Shown here: positions 1 to 7,123 of the stretch, piece by piece
Layout: every line of letters begins with the position of its first letter
Position numbering within the stretch: the stretch's first letter is position 1
Assembly (NCBI GenBank): GCA_043797615.1
Contig: JAZDPK010000067.1
Coordinates: 1 to 12,421 of the forward strand
Length of the DNA stretch: 12,421 nucleotides
DNA from: JAZDPK01 sp043797615
Lineage (GTDB): Bacteria > Patescibacteriota > Patescibacteriia > UBA11705 > JABHMO01
Reading direction: 5' to 3'
Notes under the pieces: model-generated
Database searches by the model: none
What the model saw: the letters and a program-made list of their open reading frames with translations, nothing else
Told to the model about the DNA's origin: nothing
Position numbers and translations under genes: made by a program

Positions 1-3000
1 GGCGACATCTGGCCGTAATAATCAATTCCGCCCAAAGCAACATAAGGTTCGGTGCCGAAATTGTAGCATCCGTCAGGCAAACTGGTGAAAACAATACCCG
101 CGTCAGCGGCAATGGCGGTGCCATCCGCGGCCGTGGTAATGCCATTAGTTAAACCAACCAACTTGTCCATTGGACCGCCCGGACCGCCGCCCCACATATG
201 AATGTTGCCTGTTGCTCCTGCTGTGCCAGTGCCGGCCGTGCCGGCATAAACTTTGACCGTAATGCTGCGCGAACCCCCGGCCATTATAAAGTACGGCATG
301 GAGGTCTTGTTAACCACTATTTGGGCCGGCGAACCGCGCTTTACTTTAATACCCAATGTATAGCCGCCTGATTCAGGACCTTTTGGCACGGATGGATTGG
401 TAATGCCTTTTAAGTCAATAGTATAACTGTCGCCGCTCCCGGGCGTGCCGGTAATGGCTAACTTAACTGTGACAGTCATGGCTGTTGTGTCAGCCACGAT
501 GCCATCGGTATCATAAGTATCATCATAAGTGACAGTGCCTGTTCCTTTTGCTTCATTAAAATCACTGGAATATGGCGAGAATGTGTCTTCAACCACGTTA
601 GAAATACCTGTGCCTTTAGGAAAGGTCAACTCAACTAAATCACCATTGGCCAACACGGCTCCAGGCGAGAAACGCACCTGAAACACATTGGAACTTTGCG
701 AAGCCATGGGATTAAATGGATAAGCCGTATCTGCCTGGCCCATGGCAAATTGGGAAGCGGTGAAGGTGCCAAAGCCCTGGGGTTGAAATTCACCGCCCAA
801 AGTAACTGTCGTGCCAGCCACTCCTTCCACCGGCGGGGCCATTGTTCCCACTCCGGCCACTGGCGGACCAAACATACCTGTATCGCCAAATGAGCCAAAG
901 GTTGCCTGGCTATTTTCCGTGGCTCCGACTAAAATGTTAGCGCTGCTGACGCCGCTCACGGCATTTTTAGCTAGATCCTGAATGTTCGTACTGGCGGTCA
1001 CGCGGAAAGTGTTGCCATAAGCTAACCCGGACACTCCTTGAATGGTCACAGAATAATCTTCGCCATTATAAGTTGTTGGTTTGCCAGTAATATCAATCGC
1101 CACAGCGTCACCAACCAGAGGGACTCTTTCTATTGTCCAATTGGCCTGCTTTAAAACGCTATTCGCGTAATTAGTGTCGGCCGCTGTTTCATGATTCATC
1201 GGTTCGTTAAAAAATATCGTGCACGTATAATCATCGCAGCGCGCTTCTTTAAGTTTAGGCGCGACCGTGTCTGCGGCGCCGGTAGTGTAGGTGTAGGTGT
1301 TGGCGCTGGCAAGCGCGTTTCCGGCTAAATCCGTTACGCTGGTGCCAAAAGTGACATTATATGAAGTGTTGGGCATTAAAGCGGCCTCGGGAACAACATA
1401 GACAGAATTTTCCGAAGCATTATAAACAATATTGGCCGTAACAGCGGTTGAACCGCGCTTAAGGGTGATATTGGAACTACTGACGGTTCCGGCCGCCAAT
1501 GGCTCATTAAAACCAAACTCTATTCTTCCTTCATTGACCGTGATTGTTCCGCCACTAGCCACCAGCGGATAAATGGTTGGCGGGGTTACGTCAGCTGTTC
1601 CGGACACGGTGAAGGTGGTGCGAAAAGCGATTGAAGCGTTTTCGGCCCCGGTCCGCATAGTCATGCCTCGAGCATTGGCCGTGGCGCCTAAAACCTGAAT
1701 TTCATAATCTCCAGCTGTTAAAGCGGTTGCTGGCGTCAAGGTAACAAATCTTGTTTCTGTGCTATCAACACTGATAGTTGAAGTAACAGGTGTAGAGGGC
1801 AATTTTACCAGTTTGATGTTTGTTGAAATAAGAGTGACTAAACCCATGGTCTCATTAAATTCTACCAGTGGCCTGACATTTGGAGCGACTGAATTGCCCG
1901 GAGCCGGCAGAGTTGATTTCACATAGGGCGGCAAATATTGGCCTCCGGAACCGAAATTAGTGGTTAATTGTCCTCCAGTGAACGCGGCGCCGGCCGAAGT
2001 GGTAAAATTGATCCGATGTCCGCCGCCTGACCGATTGCCGGCGATCGACTGTCCGCTTTCGCTGGTTACCGCTTCGGTAATGACTAAAGTGTAAAAAGTA
2101 TTAGCGGTCAAATCGCTGGTCGGGTTGAAAAAAATCGTGTTCGTATCCATTGACATTAAAGCAGAACAGCCAGGAGAGGCATTGCTCTGGCACCAAGTTG
2201 CCGTGCCGGCGATTTTCGTTGTTCCATCAGAAGTAAGATAGACATTGCTGCCGGCATTGGAAGCGTCGCTGTCATTTACCGTTTGCGAATTGAGCGGCTG
2301 ATTAATGCCGACTCTGATATTTTCATTAAGCATCACATTTTGCCCGTTGTCCGGCGGACCGGAAAAAATCACATGGGGAGACATATCGCCGCTAAACATT
2401 CCGCCTCCGCCGCCGGTGTAAAATCCCAAGTCTCCGGCATTTAAATTAATATCTATATTGGTTAAATTTGATGCTCCGACCATTTCCATACGCGTGTTCT
2501 TGGTATAACTGGCTAAGTAAGCGGTGACATCAACGGGAAAATTATTCGGCAAGCCGGTGATCGTATATACGCCCGCGTTCCCTTCAATTCCAGCGGTTAC
2601 GGCTGCTTTGGCAAAGCCGCCTGGAAAAATTTTGGCGCTGGGCAGAACCGCTGGCGTGCCTGAGGAAGTATTTTGTTTGATTGTTCCGGAAATGGTGCGC
2701 TCTCCGGCGGCAACGGTATTGACAATAAAGGGAGCGGCTTTGCAAGCCGTTGAGGTCGCGGCCGCAGGATTGGCGCAGAAAAAGCGTTCATTGCCTGCCC
2801 GGTCTTTGGCTGTGATGTAGTACTGAAATGCTCCGCCGGCCGCCGGCACTGCCGCGCTGGGCACGGTAAACTGAAATAATTTTCCGGAAACGCTTGCGCC
2901 GTCAACGCGGGTCTCGGCTGAAACAAGATTTGAACCATAAGCCAGTTTAAAATATTCTGCTTGGCCATCTCCGGTATTGGCAAACTGCGCTTCGGTTGTC

Positions 3001-3611
3001 TGGTCGTCAATTATAAACGCGTTTATGACCGCATTGGCTGATTCTTGAGCCGCGCTTACCGACATATGTTCAATCATGGGCGTATTGGTGTCGGTTACCG
3101 TATCAGAAGCAACAGTAAAGGCGGACGAACAGTCTAAGGCGTCAGTAGTGGCGTTGGTAAAGACGCAGGCTTTATAACTGCCAGCGGTTAAAGTCGCGCC
3201 GGCGCTGTCAGTGGTGGTAAACTGCGGCAAGGTTGTGCTAGGTTGCTGATATTGATTGAAAAATCCGCGGGGCTGGCAAGCGACGGCGTTGCAACCGTTT
3301 GTGATTACGTTGTCAACTGTCGGAAGAGGATCCATGGCCGCGGGAAAAATAAATATCTGCGTGTCCGTATAGCCGGCCGGAGCAGTGCCCGGCGTCCAAG
3401 TGACGGTGAAATCACGGCCGTCCAGGCCGGAATTGGCAGTGTCAGTGTCAGAGCCGGCAACGCCGCTCACGGCCAAAGCCGTTGGCACCGGTAAAATAAA
3501 CGGCAATCCCATTGCCCAGAGGACAGTGGCGAACACTACGAAAAGAGTACCCAACCTGCGCGCCCTTTTCGCGGATCCCCGCGCTTTTTTTGAGAAGATT
3601 TTTGTCAACAT
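1..3611 (-). CDS. Giant secreted Ig-like (SbsA-type) surface protein, 3' end beyond the window
   Basis: The minus-strand frame is open from an ATG at 3611-3609 to the left edge: 1,203 codons without a stop. In-frame TAA at 3635-3633 limits the start; no Shine-Dalgarno is visible. Residues 1-47 form a signal peptide: basic stretch KKARGSAKRARR, hydrophobic core, likely cleavage after PTALA. Next are a beta-rich region starting VSGVAGSDTDT (about 48-300) with YYITAKDRAGNE near its end, a carboxypeptidase-regulatory-like fold (about 305-375, ISGTIKQ...YTITGLP) and a Gly-rich hinge. Four bacterial Ig-like units follow, starting near residues 414, 564, 674 and 781, with hallmarks such as VEFNETM, FGFNEPL, VTDLAGNAL and IFFNEPM. 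From about 895 come a Gly/Pro-rich linker and another beta domain (about 975-1110). It is probably a cell-surface or S-layer-like structural or adhesive protein. At least a dozen N-x-S/T sequons occur. The C-terminal anchor is not visible. Domain names are my reading, not a profile search. Confidence 0.9.
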   Translation of the reverse strand, partial: MLTKIFSKKARGSAKRARRLGTLFVVFATVLWAMGLPFILPVPTALAVSGVAGSDTDTANSGLDGRDFTVTWTPGTAPAGYTDTQIFIFPAAMDPLPTVDNVITNGCNAVACQPRGFFNQYQQPSTTLPQFTTTDSAGATLTAGSYKACVFTNATTDALDCSSAFTVASDTVTDTNTPMIEHMSVSAAQESANAVINAFIIDDQTTEAQFANTGDGQAEYFKLAYGSNLVSAETRVDGASVSGKLFQFTVPSAAVPAAGGAFQYYITAKDRAGNERFFCANPAAATSTACKAAPFIVNTVAAGERTISGTIKQNTSSGTPAVLPSAKIFPGGFAKAAVTAGIEGNAGVYTITGLPNNFPVDVTAYLASYTKNTRMEMVGASNLTNIDINLNAGDLGFYTGGGGGMFSGDMSPHVIFSGPPDNGQNVMLNENIRVGINQPLNSQTVNDSDASNAGSNVYLTSDGTTKIAGTATWCQSNASPGCSALMSMDTNTIFFNPTSDLTANTFYTLVITEAVTSESGQSIAGNRSGGGHRINFTTSAGAAFTGGQLTTNFGSGGQYLPPYVKSTLPAPGNSVAPNVRPLVEFNETMGLVTLISTNIKLVKLPSTPVTSTISVDSTETRFVTLTPATALTAGDYEIQVLGATANARGMTMRTGAENASIAFRTTFTVSGTADVTPPTIYPLVASGGTITVNEGRIEFGFNEPLAAGTVSSSNITLKRGSTAVTANIVYNASENSVYVVPEAALMPNTSYNVTFGTSVTDLAGNALASANTYTYTTGAADTVAPKLKEARCDDYTCTIFFNEPMNHETAADTNYANSVLKQANWTIERVPLVGDAVAIDITGKPTTYNGEDYSVTIQGVSGLAYGNTFRVTASTNIQDLAKNAVSGVSSANILVGATENSQATFGSFGDTGMFGPPVAGVGTMAPPVEGVAGTTVTLGGEFQPQGFGTFTASQFAMGQADTAYPFNPMASQSSNVFQVRFSPGAVLANGDLVELTFPKGTGISNVVEDTFSPYSSDFNEAKGTGTVTYDDTYDTDGIVADTTAMTVTVKLAITGTPGSGDSYTIDLKGITNPSVPKGPESGGYTLGIKVKRGSPAQIVVNKTSMPYFIMAGGSRSITVKVYAGTAGTGTAGATGNIHMWGGGPGGPMDKLVGLTNGITTAADGTAIAADAGIVFTSLPDGCYNFGTEPYVALGGIDYYGQMS

Positions 3612-3667
3612 AATGTTGCGTTGCGGCGTAATTTAAATTGATAAATTAGGCCGCCAATAAATTATTT

Positions 3668-3694
3668 TTTATAAATTAATATTTTAAAACTCAA
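3668..3694 (-). promoter_or_regulatory. Tentative promoter for the Ig-like protein gene
   Basis: On the minus strand a TTGAGT (3694-3689) and a TATAAA (3673-3668) lie 15 bases apart, about 57 bases upstream of the ATG. The spacing is short and the surroundings are very AT-rich, so this is weak. A perfect TTGACA also occurs at 3766-3761 on the same strand but has no good -10 partner at 16-18 bases. Confidence 0.3.
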
Positions 3695-3707
3695 AATAAA
3701 TTTTGAG
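3690..3707. repeat. Short palindrome in AT-rich intergenic region
   Basis: CTCAAAAT and ATTTTGAG form 8-base arms around a 2-base centre. It lies between the divergent Ig-like and oligosaccharyltransferase genes and overlaps the tentative minus-strand -35. It could be an operator or simply an AT-rich coincidence. Confidence 0.4.
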
Positions 3708-3826
3708 ATTATTTTTTAAAAATTTCGTTGAATTTTTGTTCAATATCATTGTAGCACTTTTGTCAAATCGTTTACAGCAAGTTATCCACAAAAACGGCCT
3801 GAAGAAATGCGCGTTTAATTGTTTTA

Positions 3827-3855
3827 TTTACAAGAGAGCGCAAAAGGAATACAAT
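3827..3855 (+). promoter_or_regulatory. Sigma-70-type promoter of the oligosaccharyltransferase gene
   Basis: TTTACA (3827-3832), 17-base spacer, TACAAT (3850-3855). Transcription would start near 3862, giving a leader of about 75 bases before the ATG at 3937. This supports the 3937 start over the longer open frame. Confidence 0.65.
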
Positions 3856-3936
3856 GTCATAAGGGAATGTCCATATCGCCCAAATTTAAATTCTAATGAA
3901 AATGGAAAAAACGGCCAATTTAAAATTTTGCAAGGT

Positions 3937-6177
3937 ATGTTTCAGAAAATAAAAAAAATCTACGATCGATTTGTTTCTTTTTTGGCGAGATTCGATTTTA
4001 TCGAACAGCGCGTTACTTGGCAATGGACGCTGGCGCTGATCATTCTGGCGTACGCATTCAGCGTTGGGATCAGATTTATTTGGATCTTCGCGATGAAAAA
4101 CGTGCCGGACGCTTTTTGGAACGGCCAGCTCATCCCGACGACGCACGATGCTTTTTACTGGGGCAGCATCGTGCAAAAGGCGCTGTGGGGGTTGCACGAA
4201 AGCAATCGCCTGGTGCCGGGCATATTCGGCGGGGAATACGCGCATCTCTTAATTTCATTTTTTTTAGTGAAATTTTTGAATATTTCTTTGGAAGCGATCA
4301 TGATTTATTTGCCGATTTTCGTTAGCGGCATCATTGTTGTCCCGATAATTTTAATCGGGCGGCTTTATAAAAATACTTTTCTCGGCTGGTGCGCCGCCCT
4401 GCTCGCCTGCGCCGCGTCTTCTTTTTACAACCGCACTTTGGCCGGCTATTTCGATACGGACATGTTTTCGCTGTTCCTTGTCGTTTTAATCTTGTATTTC
4501 CTGCTGGCGGCGATAGAAAAAGGAGAATTGAAATACGCGTATTTCGGGGCGGTTGCGTCGCTCGTCGCCCCGATATTTTATTTAAAGATTACGCCGATTC
4601 TTTACGCGATCGTCGCTGTTTACATCATTTATAATTTAATCTGGCGGCGGAAGGAAAAGGGCGTCTGGGAATCGATTTTAATATTGACTTTTATTTTTTG
4701 GAGCGGCAATTTCCTCAATTATTTGAATATCGGCGCGCTGAATGTGGGCTGGCTGGCTGATTTGGTGTTGGTTAGCATAATTTACAAAATCATCAGGCAT
4801 CCGCGATTGAGCAGGCGGGCGATTGCTTGCCTGGCGCTAATTTCAATTATTTTATTTTTGGTTTTAAATTCGCCGCTGCAGAGCATTTACAGCCGGGTTT
4901 ACCAATACGCCAGCCGCGGCATCGCGCAGACAGACAGCGCGGGAAAATTATTCTATCTGTCGAAAGTCGGCACGATCAGCGAGGCGCAAACGCTTCCGTA
5001 TAAAAGATTTGCCGCGCAGCTTATCGGCTCGCAAATCGCTTTTTATCTGGCGATTCTCGGATATGTTTTGTTGATTGTAAGGCGGCCGTCGTTTCTCCTG
5101 TCTTTGCCGCTGGCCGGGCTGGCGCTGTTTTCTTTTGCCGGCGGGCTGCGCTTTGTCATGTACGGCGCGCCGATCGTTGCGCTGTCGATTGTTTATTTAC
5201 TGTATTTGTTTTTCATGTGGCTGCTGCAGAAAAACGTATGGAAAGAAAAGAAGATCATAATTTGCCTCGTTGTGTTGTTCATTTCGATAATAACCGTTTA
5301 TCCGAGCGTCAAGTACATTAAAACTTTCATCGCGCCGCCGGTGATTTACCGCAACCGGATAACAGCGCTCGACGCGCTGAAAAAGCAGGCTGATCCGCAG
5401 GATTATGTCATCACCTGGTGGGATTACGGCTCATTGATCTGGTTTTACAGCGGGCTGCAGACGGTTTCGGCGCCAAGCGCCCAGGGAGACGGCGCGTCCA
5501 TGTTCCTGGTTTCGGAAATTTTGACCAGCAATTACCCGGCGGAAACCGCGAATCTCGGCCGCTGGATGGTGGAGAAATACGTTGATTATTATTCCCGCAG
5601 TCACGCGGAAGGAGAATTTTTTGATTTTTTCGGCGAAGAAGCGTTTGATCCGAATGAATTTTTGGCCAGCACCAGGCAAAGCGGATTTATCCTGCCACCG
5701 AAAACCAGAAATGTATATTTGTACCTGCCGCTGGAAATGCTGGGCATCGCGTTTCCGATCAGCGAATTTTCCAATATCAACCTGGCGACCGGCGATAAAT
5801 TAAGGCAAGGGTCGTATGTGATTTCTGCCAGATATGCGGCCAACGGCAAAAAAATATTCATGCCTGAGCAGAATGTGACTGCGGATTTCGGCGATTTGAC
5901 ATTAACCAAAAGCAACGGGCAGAACATACCGGTCAAAGCGTTTTATCAAGTTTATTATGGCAAGGACGGCAAATTGGCGGCAAAAGAAACTCTGACCGGC
6001 AGCAAAGGCGGCTTGTATGTGATTCTAAACAATAGTTTGCACTACGTTTTGGCGCTGGACGAGAAGCTGTTCCGCTCTTCGCTGATTCAGATGCTGGTTT
6101 TCGAAAATTACGACAAGAATTTGTTCGAGCCGGTGGCGCTCACGCCGACGGCGAAGATCTACCGTCTGAAAATATGA
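3937..6177 (+). CDS. pglB: PglB/STT3-family oligosaccharyltransferase
   Basis: Integral membrane enzyme expected to transfer a lipid-linked oligosaccharide to asparagine side chains of exported proteins. The 746 residues fit the family. A first membrane helix (about 27-46) is followed by a catalytic-type Asp71 in THDAFYWG, the D173-x-D175 motif in GYFDTDMF, the external-loop TISE motif with Glu349 (TIxE of PglB), and the signature WWDYG at 494-498. M601-L-G-I604 fits the MxxI acceptor-binding motif. The C-terminal domain, ending AKIYRLKI, closely resembles Campylobacter PglB as I recall that sequence. All key residues are present, so it should be active. ATG 3937 is the only in-frame ATG near the N terminus that precedes the conserved region and follows the promoter; its ribosome site is poor (AAGG one base away). 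No glycan-assembly genes (flippase, glycosyltransferases) are in the window. The divergent neighbour is a sequon-rich exported protein and a plausible substrate. Confidence 0.95.
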   Translation: MFQKIKKIYDRFVSFLARFDFIEQRVTWQWTLALIILAYAFSVGIRFIWIFAMKNVPDAFWNGQLIPTTHDAFYWGSIVQKALWGLHESNRLVPGIFGGEYAHLLISFFLVKFLNISLEAIMIYLPIFVSGIIVVPIILIGRLYKNTFLGWCAALLACAASSFYNRTLAGYFDTDMFSLFLVVLILYFLLAAIEKGELKYAYFGAVASLVAPIFYLKITPILYAIVAVYIIYNLIWRRKEKGVWESILILTFIFWSGNFLNYLNIGALNVGWLADLVLVSIIYKIIRHPRLSRRAIACLALISIILFLVLNSPLQSIYSRVYQYASRGIAQTDSAGKLFYLSKVGTISEAQTLPYKRFAAQLIGSQIAFYLAILGYVLLIVRRPSFLLSLPLAGLALFSFAGGLRFVMYGAPIVALSIVYLLYLFFMWLLQKNVWKEKKIIICLVVLFISIITVYPSVKYIKTFIAPPVIYRNRITALDALKKQADPQDYVITWWDYGSLIWFYSGLQTVSAPSAQGDGASMFLVSEILTSNYPAETANLGRWMVEKYVDYYSRSHAEGEFFDFFGEEAFDPNEFLASTRQSGFILPPKTRNVYLYLPLEMLGIAFPISEFSNINLATGDKLRQGSYVISARYAANGKKIFMPEQNVTADFGDLTLTKSNGQNIPVKAFYQVYYGKDGKLAAKETLTGSKGGLYVILNNSLHYVLALDEKLFRSSLIQMLVFENYDKNLFEPVALTPTAKIYRLKI

Positions 6178-6197
6178 TTTAAATCAATTTTTTAATG

Positions 6198-6227
6198 AAG
6201 CTGTCGGCTTTGCCCGACAGCTTTTTT
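6198..6227 (+). terminator. Rho-independent terminator after the oligosaccharyltransferase
   Basis: Ten-base perfect stem AAGCTGTCGG (6198-6207) with CCGACAGCTT (6214-6223), 6-base loop, and a run of six T (6222-6227). It lies 20 bases after the TGA and separates this gene from the next operon. Confidence 0.92.
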
Positions 6228-6370
6228 GTTGTTGGCGAATGGAAATCGCGGGTTGGCGATGATTTTGACGAGTGGGGAAAACATTCGGCCATAAATCAAC
6301 GCCTTGAAAAAGTACAATGGAAGCGGGAAAACTAGTCTGTTCGTTAAAAATTCAAAATTTTCGATTAACC

Positions 6371-6388
6371 GCCGATTGAAAAATCGGC
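6371..6388 (+). promoter_or_regulatory. Leader hairpin with GAAA tetraloop before the lipoprotein gene
   Basis: GCCGATT (6371-6377) pairs perfectly with AATCGGC (6382-6388) around a GAAA loop, a stable GNRA tetraloop in RNA. It ends five bases before the Shine-Dalgarno AAAGGAG (6394-6400). It may influence translation or mRNA stability. I see no convincing -35/-10 pair in 6228-6370; the best -35 is TTGACG (6265-6270), without a good -10. Confidence 0.5.
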
Positions 6389-6406
6389 AGAACAAAGGAG
6401 AAAGTT

Positions 6407-7096
6407 ATGAACAAAGAAAAGAAAAAACAATTTGCGAAAGCGGCGGCCGTGCTTGCCTTCTGCCTGATTGCCGCCAGGCTGTCAGGCTGCGCCCGGGGCT
6501 TGCCTGACAGAGAGGAGGCTGAAGAGCCCGGGGATCTGATCGCGCCGATCGAATTGAGCGGCGCCTTGGCCGACACCCGCGCCTGGCCGGAATTTCCCGA
6601 TCGCCGTTTCCATTTTTTGTACCCGGCCGGCTGGCGGGCGAGTGTGACGAAAATGGCGAATGCCGGGCCAGGTCTTGCGAATTATCGGATTCGGCTGCAG
6701 AGCGTCAATAAGGAAGTGGTGTTTGGCGCGGCCGCTCCGGACGATTATTACATCGAACAAAACGGCTTAAGTGTTTTTAACGCTGAAAAATACGCTCTTG
6801 AATTCGCGGCAATTGACATTGACGTTTATGACAGAGGCGATTGGTCCTGGGCGGCGTTCTTCCGCGAAGTTCATCCCGAGGTCGTTGAATTCAAGGCATA
6901 TTCTCTGCCAGCGCGTCCTGAGCTGGAAGCGGTATTCGCTTGCCGCGTCAGCGGGATACATGACGGCCGGCCGCGCTTTTTCATTCGAGCCGGCGGCGCG
7001 GTTTACGACATCGCGCTGTTTTGCGCTGGCGACTGCGCGGATTCGGAAAGTATTTTGTCGGCGCTTGTCGCGCGTTTCCCGTTTTTATCTCAATGA
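6407..7096 (+). CDS. Exported lipoprotein of unknown function
   Basis: 229 residues. ATG 6407 follows AAAGGAG at six bases. A basic N terminus (KEKKK), hydrophobic stretch (12-24) and lipobox L25-S-G-C28 predict a lipid-anchored protein. Residues 68-76 (FHFLYPAGW) resemble the opening strand of PsbP-like/DUF1795-type domains, which is suggestive only. A beta-rich body follows, with Cys in VFACRVSG and FCAGDCADSE near the C terminus, possibly disulfide-linked. The next gene, a C39-like secreted protein, starts 27 bases downstream with no terminator between, so the two are probably co-transcribed and both act outside the membrane. The actual role is unknown. Confidence 0.85.
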   Translation: MNKEKKKQFAKAAAVLAFCLIAARLSGCARGLPDREEAEEPGDLIAPIELSGALADTRAWPEFPDRRFHFLYPAGWRASVTKMANAGPGLANYRIRLQSVNKEVVFGAAAPDDYYIEQNGLSVFNAEKYALEFAAIDIDVYDRGDWSWAAFFREVHPEVVEFKAYSLPARPELEAVFACRVSGIHDGRPRFFIRAGGAVYDIALFCAGDCADSESILSALVARFPFLSQ

Positions 7097-7123
7097 TATG
7101 GCGGATGAGAAAAGGAGAAGACA

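Larger units (their letters stand above)
3612..3936. other. Divergent intergenic region with a single perfect DnaA-box match
   Basis: These 325 bases separate two divergent genes. About 3630-3735 is strikingly AT-rich. A perfect DnaA-box consensus TTATCCACA lies at 3782-3790 on the plus strand. I found no second box, so I do not call an origin. A plus-strand open frame continues upstream of the oligosaccharyltransferase start (TTG at 3703), but that segment resembles no protein and lies mostly upstream of the predicted promoter. Confidence 0.5.

Noticed and set aside
2524..3636. Several open frames of 80-140 codons in the left part, on both strands
   Set aside because: They are shadows of the long minus-strand Ig-like gene; none has a plausible ribosome site or recognisable protein.
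3703..3936. A 78-codon N-terminal extension of the oligosaccharyltransferase from a TTG start
   Set aside because: It lies mostly upstream of the predicted promoter, is AT-rich, lacks a ribosome site and precedes the normal STT3 N terminus.
3612..3936. A replication origin
   Set aside because: Only one DnaA box was found and no origin-linked genes such as dnaA or dnaN are present.
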